DNA of 64,000 nt from Bacteroidota bacterium (GCA_018830105.1 JAHJTC010000008.1:19334-83333); one strand, 5' to 3'; counted from the stretch's first letter, positions 52,367 to 61,969 are shown. Notes: generated from the sequence alone by a model not told the origin. Numbers and translations: made by a program.

Positions 52367-52391
52367 CACGAGCTCAAAAAAATTCAAGCCC

Positions 52392-53903
52392 ATGAGTCGT
52401 CTAAAAGCAGGTATTGCTTTTGTTATTACACCTTTGGTGGCGCTCTTTATGATCGTATATGTTGAGCTTGATGCTGAAAACCCTGCCACCACCTACACTC
52501 TGGCAATCGCCTTACTCATGGCCGTTTGGTGGATCACCGAAGCCATTCCGCTTGCCGTAACTTCATTGCTTCCTGTAGCACTTTTTCCACTTTTTGGCGT
52601 GATGAGTGGTCAGGATGTTGCGGCAACCTATTTCAATGATGTGATCTTCCTTTTTATGGGTGGTTTTATGGTGGCACTCAGCATGCAACGCTGGAATCTG
52701 CATAAGCGCATCGCGCTGCATATCTTGCAGTTTACCGGCATCAAGCCGGCACGTATCCTGTTGGGCTTTATGGCGGCATCCTTTTTCCTCAGCATGTGGA
52801 TATCCAACACCGCAACTGCTATGATGATGCTTCCTATTGCACTTTCGGTAATCAGCCAGCTGGAGCAACAGACGCCCGACAACAAACGCTACCCTATCGC
52901 CCTGCTGCTGGGTGTTGCTTATGGCGCTTCTACAGGAGGCATGGCCACCCTGGTTGGCACACCGCCCAATCTTTCGTTCAGCCGTATCTTTCATATCTAT
53001 TTTCCCCAGGCTCCGGAGATTTCCTTTGCCGGCTGGCTGATCTTTGCCTTCCCGCTGGCTTTGCTTTTGCTGATCATCAGCTGGATTTATCTTTACCTGC
53101 TTTTTAAACCCCGAAAAACAGGAAAGCAAGCACAGGTCGCTGCTGATACTTTCAGTAAGGCTTTGCAGCAGATGGGCAAAAGCAGCAGGGAAGAGAAATT
53201 GGTCTTCGTGGTTTTTGTGCTGATGGCACTGCTCTGGGTATTTCGTGCGGATTTGCAGTTTGGTAGTTTTGTCATTCCCGGATGGAGCCGGCTTTTTAGC
53301 ACTCCCACCTATATCACCGATGGCACCATTGCCATGCTGATGGCGGTGATCCTCTTTCTGTTGCCTGCTCCTTCCATTAAGGGCGGTCGGCTGCTCGACT
53401 GGCCAACAGCGCGTCAGCTCCCCTGGCGTATATTATTGCTTTTTGGCGGTGGATTCGCCCTGGCATCCGGCTTCAATGTGTCAGGTCTTTCGCTCTGGTT
53501 TGGAAGCCAGCTTGCGTGGGTGGCCGATTACCCTGTTCTGTATGTCATCATGGGCATCGCTTTTCTGATGACCTTCCTCACCGAGCTCACCTCCAATACT
53601 GCCACAACTGAAATGATTCTGCCTGTGCTGGCCGGCATTGCAATACAAACCGAAATCAACCCGCTGCTGCTCATGGTGCCGGCCACCCTCTCGGCCTCCA
53701 TGGCTTTTATGCTGCCCGTGGCCACGCCGCCCAACGCAATAATTTTCGGTTCATCACGCATCAGCATCAGCACCATGGCGCGAACAGGCTTGGTGCTCAA
53801 CCTCATCGGTGTATTGCTTATCAGCCTGCTGATGTATTATTGGGGCGCCATCGCTTTCGATATCAATTTCAATGAATTTCCGGAATGGGCGCTTCACAGA
53901 TAA
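52392..53903 (+). CDS. DASS-family (SLC13) sodium:anion symporter
   Basis: 503 aa from the ATG at 52392; the upstream in-frame ATG at 52302 lies ahead of all three -7 boxes. It has the two SNT substrate/Na+ motifs, in WISNTATAMMMLP and LTSNTATTEMILP, each followed by a helical hairpin, and the paired VGTPPNLSFSR and VATPPNAIIFG loops. About 11-12 helices. Substrates in the family are dicarboxylates, citrate or sulfate; which one is not readable. Another, more distant SLC13-type gene follows. Confidence 0.93.
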   Translation: MSRLKAGIAFVITPLVALFMIVYVELDAENPATTYTLAIALLMAVWWITEAIPLAVTSLLPVALFPLFGVMSGQDVAATYFNDVIFLFMGGFMVALSMQRWNLHKRIALHILQFTGIKPARILLGFMAASFFLSMWISNTATAMMMLPIALSVISQLEQQTPDNKRYPIALLLGVAYGASTGGMATLVGTPPNLSFSRIFHIYFPQAPEISFAGWLIFAFPLALLLLIISWIYLYLLFKPRKTGKQAQVAADTFSKALQQMGKSSREEKLVFVVFVLMALLWVFRADLQFGSFVIPGWSRLFSTPTYITDGTIAMLMAVILFLLPAPSIKGGRLLDWPTARQLPWRILLLFGGGFALASGFNVSGLSLWFGSQLAWVADYPVLYVIMGIAFLMTFLTELTSNTATTEMILPVLAGIAIQTEINPLLLMVPATLSASMAFMLPVATPPNAIIFGSSRISISTMARTGLVLNLIGVLLISLLMYYWGAIAFDINFNEFPEWALHR

Positions 53904-54052
53904 GCATTCACGATTCCAACAGCCACTCACAGCCTCCTGGATAAGGCTTCAAAAGCCCGTGAATTAAGGCAGGCAAGCAGCGCAAATAAAAAATCCTGCA
54001 TTATGGATTTAATTTACTGGCAGTTTGCGTACATTAGCGCATATTTTTATGT

Positions 54053-55843
54053 ATGCTAAGCCTCGAAGGATATATCGTTATTGCAGTTATACTGTTTTTA
54101 ATTATTTCGCTCTATTTTAATAAGATAGGGCCGGGATTTACCTTTATGATCGGTATTGCGATACTTGGCATTTTTCGTGTTATTACGCCTGCCGAAATCC
54201 TGGCCGGATTTGCCAATGAGCAGATTGCCGTGGTGATTATGCTGCTGCTCCTGGGCGATATCATCCGAAGAAGTGGTGTGCTCGACAGGCTTTTTGAAAA
54301 AACTTTTGCAAACACACATACCTATAAAGGTTTTATGATGCGGATGACCATGATGGTAGCCGGATTTTCAGCTTTTCTCAATAACACACCCCTGGTAGCT
54401 ATTATGATGCCCTATGTAAGCAGCTGGAGCAAGAAAAACAATATTGCTCCTTCAAAATTGCTTATTCCGCTCTCTTATGCAGCAATACTTGGTGGCGGTG
54501 CCACGCTCATTGGCACTTCAACCAATATGGTGGTAGCGGGTATGGTAACCGATCAGTATATGGTAGAAGGGCTCGAACCGCTGGAGATATTTGATTTCAG
54601 CCTGGTGGGTGTGCCCATGATTTTATTGGGTATTGCCTACCTCTTAATTTTTGGCAACCGATTGCTGCCCGATAAAATACATGCCATAGAAGCCCTCGAA
54701 AGCCAAAACAGGGAATATATTGCTGAGGTTAGAATTGTGAATGGCCTCGATTACGAGGGCAAGACCATTGCAGCATCGGGTTTGCTCAACATGAAAGGCC
54801 TTTTTCTGCTCGAAATACTACGCAATGGGCAGTCGATACGGCCTGTTTTACCTTCGACACAGCTACAGAAAGAAGATATTTTACTCTTCGCCGGCGAAAC
54901 AGAATCGATCACCGAAATGGTGGCCTCACGTAGCGGACTGCAGCTGGCACAGGTGGGCATGTATGCCAAAAAAGCCCAAACTGATATTATAGAAGTGGTG
55001 GTGAGCTACAACTCCACCCTCATCTCCAAAACCGCCCGTGAAGCCAACTTCCGCGCTAAATTTGATGCCGCCATTATTGCCATTCATCGAAATGGCGAAC
55101 ATATCTCGGGCAAGCTTGGCAACGTTAAGCTGGCGGCAGGTGACGCCTTGTTGCTCGTCGCCGGGCAGGATTTTGCTCAAAGGGCAATCGACTCGCACGA
55201 CTTTTATGTGATCAGTAAAATAAGGGAGTTGAAAAAACAGCCTTTCTACAAGCAGTTTGTGCTGATTGGCGGTACAATGATCGCTATTATCGCGGCCGCA
55301 ATTGGCCTCGTAAAGCTTTTTACAGCTATTCTTGCGCTGGTGTTGCTGGTAACGCTGATTAATATGGTGTCGCCCAAAGACATCGCCAAAAGCATCGACT
55401 TTAACCTTTTGCTCATCATTGCGCTCTCACTTGCGCTGGGCACTGCCATGATAAAGTCAGGCGTTGCTGCTGTATTTGCAGATTTTGCTTTCGGACTCTT
55501 TAAGCCCTTCGGTATCGTTGGGGTGCTCGTGGGCATCTTTGCCATCACCAATCTGCTGGGCTCTTTTATCACCAACAAAGCCGCAGTGGCTCTTATTTTC
55601 CCGATTGCCGTAAGTATGGCCCTGGAGCTGGGAATCAACCCCAAGCCCTTTATCCTTACGGTAGCCTTTGCCGGTGCTGCCAGCTTCCTTACTCCTATCG
55701 GATACCAAACCAACCTGATGGTGTATGGCCCGGGCGGCTATACCTTTAAAGACTTCTTTAAAATTGGTTTCCCCTTATCCATTATTTATATGATAGTTAC
55801 GGTTCTAGGGCTCGTTTATCAATATGATATTAGCCTGTATTAA
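54053..55843 (+). CDS. SLC13-type permease with two TrkA-C (RCK_C) domains
   Basis: 596 aa. The first half has ArsB/CitT-like helices with SAFLNNTPLVAIMMP and GGGATLIGTSTNMVVAG; the middle (about residues 205-380) is two RCK_C domains (EYIAEVRIVNGLDYEGKTI and TDIIEVVVSYNSTLISKTA); the rest is the second transport half, with FITNKAAVALIFP and FLTPIGYQTNLMVYGPGGY. This is the layout of sulfate or anion permeases with cytosolic regulatory domains. Sulfate is a fair guess for the substrate given the sulfur operon in the window, but that is inference. Confidence 0.9.
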   Translation: MLSLEGYIVIAVILFLIISLYFNKIGPGFTFMIGIAILGIFRVITPAEILAGFANEQIAVVIMLLLLGDIIRRSGVLDRLFEKTFANTHTYKGFMMRMTMMVAGFSAFLNNTPLVAIMMPYVSSWSKKNNIAPSKLLIPLSYAAILGGGATLIGTSTNMVVAGMVTDQYMVEGLEPLEIFDFSLVGVPMILLGIAYLLIFGNRLLPDKIHAIEALESQNREYIAEVRIVNGLDYEGKTIAASGLLNMKGLFLLEILRNGQSIRPVLPSTQLQKEDILLFAGETESITEMVASRSGLQLAQVGMYAKKAQTDIIEVVVSYNSTLISKTAREANFRAKFDAAIIAIHRNGEHISGKLGNVKLAAGDALLLVAGQDFAQRAIDSHDFYVISKIRELKKQPFYKQFVLIGGTMIAIIAAAIGLVKLFTAILALVLLVTLINMVSPKDIAKSIDFNLLLIIALSLALGTAMIKSGVAAVFADFAFGLFKPFGIVGVLVGIFAITNLLGSFITNKAAVALIFPIAVSMALELGINPKPFILTVAFAGAASFLTPIGYQTNLMVYGPGGYTFKDFFKIGFPLSIIYMIVTVLGLVYQYDISLY

Positions 55844-55961
55844 AAGGGAAATTTACCTTTGACTGCAGTTTTTCTGCCCAGACAACAGCTGCTCATTCTT
55901 GTTAAATACAGCTTTACGTTGATGCACCAGAGTTCAACAGACAGGACTTGCTGAAAAAGCC

Positions 55962-58877
55962 CTAAATATCGCGGAAGTCTTTTTTCTTGTTTAGCTTAAG
56001 ATCCTGCAACACTGAGGCTTTTACATTGATAGAGAAATTCCAGCTTTGACGGGCACCCAATGGTATCCAGCTGAAACGCATCTCCCAGCAATGCAGGTCT
56101 CGGTAAATATTGATAGAGGTATAGGATAAGTCGTTGGCTTCAAAATCCCAGCCGGTACGAAAGGTGAATTTCCACTTGGGTGTTACGTTAACTTCGCCCG
56201 AGACACCCAGCGTTTGAACGATTTTTCGCTCATCGTTGCGCGTAAAATCCCGGTAGCTGATATTGTTGGAGTAGCGCAGGTTGTAGTTGATTCCCAATGA
56301 CCAGGGCACCGACCAATCGACATAATCATCGGGGTTGGCATTGATTTCGGCAATCTCTTGCTCGCTGCCAAAGCGCGATTCCAGCAAGGCATCTTCATCT
56401 TCAGCTGTCTTTTTACTGTCTTTGTCCTTGGCAAAGTCCTTCTGGCTCAGGTTCCAGTTGAGTCCAAAACTCCAGGTTGAGTTGTCTTTGCGCAACAGGC
56501 GTTTGTTCTCGTCCCATTCAAAACGGTTGATCTGCTTCCCGGCAGAGTCTAGCACATAGGGGTCCCAGCTGCTTGAATACTGTACATTCAGGTTCTTAAA
56601 AAGTTTGGTGCGTCCGCTCATGGTAATATAGGACAGCTTAAGGGAGTCGCGCGCCAAATCATAACTTCCTGATATAGATAGATTTTCGATCAGTATCACC
56701 TTACGCATGCCACTGATGGTGTCCTTTTTTGAGGGCACTTTTATTTCCAGGTTATTGCTCAGGCCAAAACTGATGCGCCCCGATTTATCCTTGGGAGGAG
56801 AGCCATAAATGGAGCCGTCAAATTTGCTGTAAAACTGCTCCTCACCCTCTCCATCAACATAAGAATCGTAATAACCCCAATAGGGATCACCAAATTCGGG
56901 GGTATAAGTGAACCCAACATTGGGTGTGAGCACATGCCTGATCGCCCTTATGGGTCCTTTACGGAAATTGACCATGCCGTAAACCTTCGTGGATAGCGAG
57001 GTAGAGAAATTGAAATCAATCACATTATTAAAGCCTTGGATGGTGTCGGTTTTTACATAACCCACAATGGTGTCGTTATTCTCGAACAGGGTATCGTTGC
57101 TCCAGCTCCGTCTTTTGGAGTCGAAATACATCCGGTCGGTGACCTTCATTGAATTGGTTAGTGTAAAATATTTCAGCACCTTGAGTGGCAAATTTATCGG
57201 CAGGTTATGCTGAATACCATTTTGCATTTTCGACACGGCATCAGGCTTAAAAAGCATGCTGTCGGGCAGGCTTAAACTGTTGCGTGCGTTGAGGTTGTAG
57301 TTAATATTTAACTCTTCATACCATTTTGATTGTCCTGTTCTGTTTTCCTTTTTCAAAGGATACAGACGGTTTACTGAGAATGTCATTTCGGGCAGGGTAA
57401 CCTCCACCATTTTGGTTTTGGTGTTTTGGCGGTGACTGGCATTGAGGGTGAGGAAATATTTATTGTCCCAATTGGTTTGATAGGCAATGCTTGACTTAAA
57501 CTCATTGCTGAGGTAGTTTTCTGTGGTAACCGGATTAAAGGTGTTGAAGTTGGAGCTAACGATAAACACATCGGCGCTAAAACGACCCGATGGCCTTGCT
57601 TTGGCATCCTGGCGGTGTGTCCAGCGAATCCTGAAATCGCGGCTCTGGCTGTAGTCTGCCGCACCCTCTTCACCGGTTATATTGATGGCATAACTGGTGT
57701 TGAGGTTCCCGCTGAATTTATACCGCTTGGTATAACGCAAGGTTGGCTTCAACGCCCAGCTTCCGCGGGTGTAAATATCTCCGAGTATATTCAAATCCAT
57801 ATAATCGTTGATGGCCCAGTAATATCCTCCGTTCTCAAAATAAAAGCCACGATTTCGCGACTCGCCATAGGTCGGAATCACAACGCCCGACCGCTGTCCG
57901 CTGTTGTTCGGAAACAACCCAAAAGGCACCGCAATAGGCGTGGGGACTCCTTCAATGGCCAGATAAGCCGGCCCGGTTACAATTTTATTGTCTGGAATTA
58001 CCTTGGATTTCCGAAACTTAAACTCAAAATGCGGATGCTCTTTGTTATTGCAGGTGGTATAAGACCCCGATCGTATGTTGATGTTGTCGTTGTCCATTTT
58101 CTTCACCAGTTTACCATGGATAAAACCCTGACCGTCTTCTGTAAATACGGTGTTGATAATGCCTTTTTTGGTGTCGAAATTATAGGTCATCGTTTTGGCT
58201 TCAAAAGTCTGCCCGCTTTCCGTGAAGACGGGAGTTCCCCTGATTTTTCCAGTAGAATCGGGCATTCCTTTGGCAAAAACTTCGTTGCGATCAAAATTCA
58301 CCTCAATAAAGGCCGCTTCCAGCTTGATATCACCATAAATAACAACCGCATTGCCATAAAGATAAACTTTGCGGTTTTTCATGTTCTGAATGATAGAGTC
58401 TTCCGCAGAACGTTCTAATTTATAATCTAATACGGTGCCTTTCTTACGGGCGACTTTCACCAGGCTGTCCTGCCGCTTTATGCTGTCGTTAAGCGCCATA
58501 TCAGGCAGGTCTGTCTTGTAGGCGAGGCTATCCGGCTGTCTGCTGTACAGGCTATCCGAAACCATCAAGCTGTCCGAAAGCACCAGGCTGTCAGCTTCTA
58601 CAAGGCTATCCGAAAGCACCGGGCTGATTGCAAATACGGTGTCTTCAACAGGCAAAAGACTGTCAGCAGTTGGCTGTTCAGCAAGCGCAATACTGTCCAA
58701 AACGGGTGCTTTTCTGATGGTATCGGCCGGCTGTATGCTATCGGCATATACGAAATCGCGCTGTTTTACGTTTTCCATAGCAGGTGTACGACAGCCTGTA
58801 AGCACGCTCATCAGCAGCAGCGCAATGATGTTGCTAACAAAAAATAACCTATTTAGATATGAATTACTTACTGACAA
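55962..58877 (-). CDS. LptD-like outer-membrane assembly protein with lipobox and DSL repeats
   Basis: 971 aa. The N-terminal leader ends in LTGC (C29), a possible lipobox. Residues about 40-140 are low-complexity, rich in D-S-L triplets (DSLVEADSLVLSDSLMVSDSL), encoded by imperfect repeats at 58550-58630. Then an OstA/LptA-like jellyroll (KVYLYGNAVVIYGDIKLEAAFIEVNF) and the long barrel domain with VPFGLFPNNSGQRSGVVIPTYGE, a known LptD feature. It is thought to place LPS in the outer membrane. Divergent to the amidase gene, with overlapping promoters. A lipid anchor on LptD itself would be unusual. Confidence 0.87.
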   Translation of the reverse strand: MSVSNSYLNRLFFVSNIIALLLMSVLTGCRTPAMENVKQRDFVYADSIQPADTIRKAPVLDSIALAEQPTADSLLPVEDTVFAISPVLSDSLVEADSLVLSDSLMVSDSLYSRQPDSLAYKTDLPDMALNDSIKRQDSLVKVARKKGTVLDYKLERSAEDSIIQNMKNRKVYLYGNAVVIYGDIKLEAAFIEVNFDRNEVFAKGMPDSTGKIRGTPVFTESGQTFEAKTMTYNFDTKKGIINTVFTEDGQGFIHGKLVKKMDNDNINIRSGSYTTCNNKEHPHFEFKFRKSKVIPDNKIVTGPAYLAIEGVPTPIAVPFGLFPNNSGQRSGVVIPTYGESRNRGFYFENGGYYWAINDYMDLNILGDIYTRGSWALKPTLRYTKRYKFSGNLNTSYAINITGEEGAADYSQSRDFRIRWTHRQDAKARPSGRFSADVFIVSSNFNTFNPVTTENYLSNEFKSSIAYQTNWDNKYFLTLNASHRQNTKTKMVEVTLPEMTFSVNRLYPLKKENRTGQSKWYEELNINYNLNARNSLSLPDSMLFKPDAVSKMQNGIQHNLPINLPLKVLKYFTLTNSMKVTDRMYFDSKRRSWSNDTLFENNDTIVGYVKTDTIQGFNNVIDFNFSTSLSTKVYGMVNFRKGPIRAIRHVLTPNVGFTYTPEFGDPYWGYYDSYVDGEGEEQFYSKFDGSIYGSPPKDKSGRISFGLSNNLEIKVPSKKDTISGMRKVILIENLSISGSYDLARDSLKLSYITMSGRTKLFKNLNVQYSSSWDPYVLDSAGKQINRFEWDENKRLLRKDNSTWSFGLNWNLSQKDFAKDKDSKKTAEDEDALLESRFGSEQEIAEINANPDDYVDWSVPWSLGINYNLRYSNNISYRDFTRNDERKIVQTLGVSGEVNVTPKWKFTFRTGWDFEANDLSYTSINIYRDLHCWEMRFSWIPLGARQSWNFSINVKASVLQDLKLNKKKDFRDI
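58550..58630 (-). repeat. Imperfect short repeats coding for DSL triplets
   Basis: Units like aggctatccgaaagcacc (18 bp on the plus strand) recur several times inside the LptD-like gene and encode the D-S-L-rich linker. Such repeats may vary in number between strains. Confidence 0.6.
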
Positions 58878-58891
58878 TGTCTGAAACTGCT

Positions 58892-58899
58892 TAATTTTG
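58892..58899 (+). promoter_or_regulatory. -7 promoter box of the amidase gene
   Basis: TAATTTTG. It puts the transcription start near 58906, so the amidase start is the ATG at 58916 and not the one at 58904. Confidence 0.55.
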
Positions 58900-58915
58900 C
58901 CTAATGGATTACAGC

Positions 58916-60124
58916 ATGCAAATATACTTTCAAAAAGCGTTCGTCCAACTTTCTAAACTTGAACGCTGGCAATGGCTTTTTGTTGTTGCCCTGCTGTTAA
59001 TTAGCCTGCCGCAGGAATTGACAGCGCAACGTGGCACCAAAATTCGCACCGTTGTTATCGACCCTGGTCATGGCGGCAAGGACCCCGGTGCTGTGGGCCG
59101 GCGGTCGAAAGAAAAAGACATTGTGCTGGATGTAGCCCTGCGTACCGGAAACTATATCAAACAAAACCTGCCCGATGTGCAGGTGATTTATACCCGCACC
59201 AAGGACGAATTTATTGAGCTGCACCGCAGAGCTGCCATTGCCAACGAAAATAATGCCGATGTGTTTATTTCGATTCACTGCAACAGTGTTGGCAATGCAA
59301 GGGTTTATGGAGCCGAGACTTTTGTGATGGGCGACCACCGCAATCAGGCCAACCTGGAAGTGGCCAAACTGGAAAATGCGGCCATATTACTCGAAGAAAA
59401 TGCCGACGACCAATATGGTGGCTTCGATCCCAACAGCACAGCAGCCTATATCGCGCTCTCGCTATACCAGAGCACCTACAAAAGCCAAAGTATCATGCTG
59501 GCACAATCTATTCAGGAGCAGTTTACCAAACGCGTGGGACGAAAAGACCGCAGCGTGCAGCAGGCCGGATTTCTGGTGCTGTATCGTACTACTATGCCCA
59601 GCGTTTTAGTAGAACTGGGTTTTATTTCGCATTCTAACGAAGAGGCCTTTTTGCTATCGGAGGAAGGAAAGGTATATATGGCATCTGCTATTTACAGGGC
59701 TTTCAAGAGCTATAAACAAGATTTTGAACGCGAGAATGCACTGCCTCCCAAACTCACTGAGGAACAAAGGGCTATATTGGCTCCCGATGTAGCGAAACAA
59801 GAGTTGGCCGACCGGAAACCATCAGCAAAAAAGCCTGTTGTAGCTGAAACGGAAGAAGCCCTGGTTTTTAAGGTGCAGTTTATGACCAATGCCCGCCAGA
59901 TTAAAGTCACAGACAAACGCTTTAGCAAATTGAGTGAGGTTGAGTTCTATGAGCATAACGGTTTGTTTAAATATACTTCGGGCCGGTTCGATCATTTAAG
60001 CGCTGCCCAAAGCCACCAGCAATTGCTGAAACAGCAAGGCTATGGGGATGCTTTTGTGGTGGTGTTTAAGGGCAACGAGCGCATTAGTATGGAAGAGGCG
60101 CGTGGAATGAAGACGTTTAGGTAA
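58916..60124 (+). CDS. N-acetylmuramoyl-L-alanine amidase (Amidase_3)
   Basis: 402 aa from the ATG at 58916. Signal peptide (WLFVVALLLISLPQELTAQ), then a zinc amidase domain with H52 (DPGHGG), E66 (RSKEKDIVLD), the third ligand histidine in FISIHCNS and the catalytic glutamate in VLVELGFIS. The helix segment about 120-170 (EVAKLENAAILLEENADDQYG) is the insert seen in many Bacteroidota AmiC-like enzymes. The last 80 residues form a SPOR-like domain (VFKVQFMTNARQI to YGDAFVVVFKGNERI). It cuts peptide stems from glycan strands in cell division. Confidence 0.94.
   Translation: MQIYFQKAFVQLSKLERWQWLFVVALLLISLPQELTAQRGTKIRTVVIDPGHGGKDPGAVGRRSKEKDIVLDVALRTGNYIKQNLPDVQVIYTRTKDEFIELHRRAAIANENNADVFISIHCNSVGNARVYGAETFVMGDHRNQANLEVAKLENAAILLEENADDQYGGFDPNSTAAYIALSLYQSTYKSQSIMLAQSIQEQFTKRVGRKDRSVQQAGFLVLYRTTMPSVLVELGFISHSNEEAFLLSEEGKVYMASAIYRAFKSYKQDFERENALPPKLTEEQRAILAPDVAKQELADRKPSAKKPVVAETEEALVFKVQFMTNARQIKVTDKRFSKLSEVEFYEHNGLFKYTSGRFDHLSAAQSHQQLLKQQGYGDAFVVVFKGNERISMEEARGMKTFR
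58919..58926 (-). promoter_or_regulatory. -7 promoter box of the LptD-like gene
   Basis: Plus-strand CAAATATA reads TATATTTG on the minus strand, about 40 bases before the ATG at 58877. It faces the amidase promoter so that the two transcripts would overlap at their 5' ends. Confidence 0.5.
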
Positions 60125-60204
60125 TTGCAGATTTTAAATCAAAACAGAAAGACCGGATAAATGCCAAAGATTTTTGATCTCTGGTACAAATAAAAAAAAT
60201 CCCG

Positions 60205-60212
60205 TACATTTG
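60205..60212 (+). promoter_or_regulatory. -7 promoter box of the MCE gene
   Basis: TACATTTG, 46 bases before the TTG start at 60259. Another exact match (60254-60261) overlaps the start codon and so cannot serve it. Confidence 0.5.
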
Positions 60213-60258
60213 TGATGCCATGCATAGCTTATTAATAATCAATTAAAACTGTTTAATT

Positions 60259-61206
60259 TTGAAAGCCAAACGACCCTATATAGTTGCCATCGCCTTTATC
60301 GCTGCCCTTTTGCTGTTTATCTGGGGGTTCAACTTCTTGAAAGGCAAAGATGTTTTCCTAAAGGAACGTGTTTTTTATGCCCAATATGCACAGGTTAACG
60401 GATTGATTAAATCTAACCCTGTTGTCATCAACGGATTAAGGGTAGGTCAGGTGAGCGATCTGTATTTCCATCCTTCCCTGAACGGAAATATCATTGTAAA
60501 AATCTCTCTGAATGACGATTTTCCGATTCCGGCCAATAGCGAAGCACGCATTTTCAGCTCCGACCTGATGGGCTCCAAAGCGGTTGATTTACGCCTGGGG
60601 AATGCTATTGAGGTGCTCGCTTCCGGCGACACCCTGAGCAGTTCAATCGAAACCAGCCTGATGGATGAGGTGAACGCCCAGGTAGCTCCACTCAAAAATA
60701 AAGCCGAAAGCCTGCTCTCCTCCCTCGACTCTGTGGTGATAATAATGCAGTCTGCATTGAGCGAAAAGGCCATTGACAATATCACTGCGAGTCTGCAAAA
60801 CATCAGCTACACCTTTAAAAACCTCGAAAACACTACGGCCAACATCGACTCAATGGTCATTGATGAGCGCAACCGTATCGCAGCAATTCTGTACAATGTG
60901 GATATGATTACCCAAAATCTGGAAGAAAACACCAAAGAGATCGACCGTATTATTGGCAATGTGGCCACATTTAGTGATTCGCTGGCTGTTACCGATATTG
61001 CCGGAAGCGTGCGACAGGCTGAGGCCACCCTGCAGCAAATGAACCAAATGCTTAGCAGCATCAACCAAGGCAAAGGCACCATGGGTAAGCTGATGTACGA
61101 TGACTCGCTTTACCTGCAATTGCAATACTCTGCTGATGCCCTGAACAAGCTGTTGGAAGATATCAAGGAAAACCCCAAAAAATATGTGAAGTTTAGCGTG
61201 TTTTAG
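60259..61206 (+). CDS. MlaD/MCE-family lipid transport protein
   Basis: 315 aa starting with TTG; no in-frame ATG comes before the MCE domain, and the N-terminus (MKAKRPYIVAIAFIAALLLFI) is the usual anchor helix. The MCE domain covers about residues 35-115 (FYAQYAQVNGLIKSNPVVINGLRVGQVSDL, to GSKAVDLRLG), followed by a helical region of about 200 residues. It should carry phospholipids between the membranes. No mlaE or mlaF gene is in the window, though it stands after the amidase gene, a common order in Bacteroidota. Confidence 0.93.
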   Translation: MKAKRPYIVAIAFIAALLLFIWGFNFLKGKDVFLKERVFYAQYAQVNGLIKSNPVVINGLRVGQVSDLYFHPSLNGNIIVKISLNDDFPIPANSEARIFSSDLMGSKAVDLRLGNAIEVLASGDTLSSSIETSLMDEVNAQVAPLKNKAESLLSSLDSVVIIMQSALSEKAIDNITASLQNISYTFKNLENTTANIDSMVIDERNRIAAILYNVDMITQNLEENTKEIDRIIGNVATFSDSLAVTDIAGSVRQAEATLQQMNQMLSSINQGKGTMGKLMYDDSLYLQLQYSADALNKLLEDIKENPKKYVKFSVF

Positions 61207-61290
61207 CAACACCAATCAGTTGAAATTTCACCGCATTCAATCTTTGATCAGCTGATTTAATGCATGCCATCCTCGTGCTGCAATAACTAC

Positions 61291-61836
61291 TTTGTGTCCT
61301 TCGTGAAACCTTTGTGAACTTTGTGGTTAGTTTTTTTAACCACTATGCACACGAAGAAGGCACTATGAACACTAGGAAATTGTCCTTACATATCCGCAAA
61401 TCCTTTGTGTTCTTCGTGTATTCCTTGTGAACCTTGTGGTTTGTTTTTTTAAACCACTAAGCTCACGAAGCTGGCACTATGATCACTATGAATCTGTTCT
61501 TGCATATCCGCAAACCCTTTGTGTTCTTTGTGTATTCCTTGTGAACCTTGTGGTTAGTTTTTTTAACCACTAAGCTCACGAAGAAGCCACTAAGATCACT
61601 ATGAAATTGTCCTGGCATATCCGCAAATCCTTTGTGTTCTTTGTGCATTCCTTGTGAACCTAGTGGTTAGTTTTTTAAACACTAAGCACACCAAGAAGGC
61701 ACTATGTTCACTAGAAAATTGTCCTTGCATGTTCGCAATCTCTTTGTGTTCTTCGTGAAACCTTTGTGAACCTTGTGGTTTGATTTTTTAACCACTAAGC
61801 ACACGAAGAAGACACTATGTTCACTAGGAAATTGTG
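61291..61836 (+). repeat. Array A: five ~113-bp tandem repeats with internal hairpins
   Basis: The marker TTGTGGTT (or TAGTGGTT) starts at 61321, 61434, 61548, 61661 and 61773, giving periods of 112-114 bp. Each unit reads CTTTGTG..CTTCGTG...CCTTGTGAACC-TTGTGGTT, a run of T, AACCACTAAG..CACGAAG..GGCACTATG, then a conserved stretch with TTGTCCTTGCATATCCGCAAA. The halves are imperfect inverted copies; the core GTGGTTA/TAACCAC is perfect. Copies differ by scattered point changes and not by unique spacers. Confidence 0.92.
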
Positions 61837-61872
61837 CCATTTACGCTCAAGCAGAAACTATTTCTTCTTTAT

Positions 61873-61930
61873 TATATGTAAGTACATATAAAATATATTT
61901 TTGAACAAATCTATATCTTATAGCATATAA
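61873..61930. promoter_or_regulatory. Operator candidates of the hipBST-like module
   Basis: TATATGTA-AG-TACATATA (61873-61890) and TTATA-GCA-TATAA (61918-61930) are perfect inverted repeats just ahead of the -7 box; AGCATATAA recurs at 61962-61970, at the start codon. They suit binding by the HTH protein of the module. Confidence 0.5.
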
Positions 61931-61935
61931 TTTCA

Positions 61936-61943
61936 TACCTTTG
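61936..61943 (+). promoter_or_regulatory. -7 promoter box of the hipBST-like module
   Basis: TACCTTTG, 26 bases before the ATG at 61970 and only 5 bases after an inverted repeat. Confidence 0.55.
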
Positions 61944-61969
61944 TCAATATTTATATTCAACAGCATATA

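Noticed and set aside
57615..58418. 267-aa plus-strand frame opposite the LptD-like gene
   Set aside because: Antisense shadow of the barrel domain; no motif found.
60254..60261. TAATTTTG as promoter of the MCE gene
   Set aside because: It overlaps the TTG start codon itself; the match at 60205-60212 is placed properly.
61463..61648. Open frame on the minus strand inside array A, coding for repeats like KNTKG and HKEHKG
   Set aside because: It only reads through the 113-bp repeat; such frames are a known artefact of these elements. The same holds for the frame at 63516-63704.
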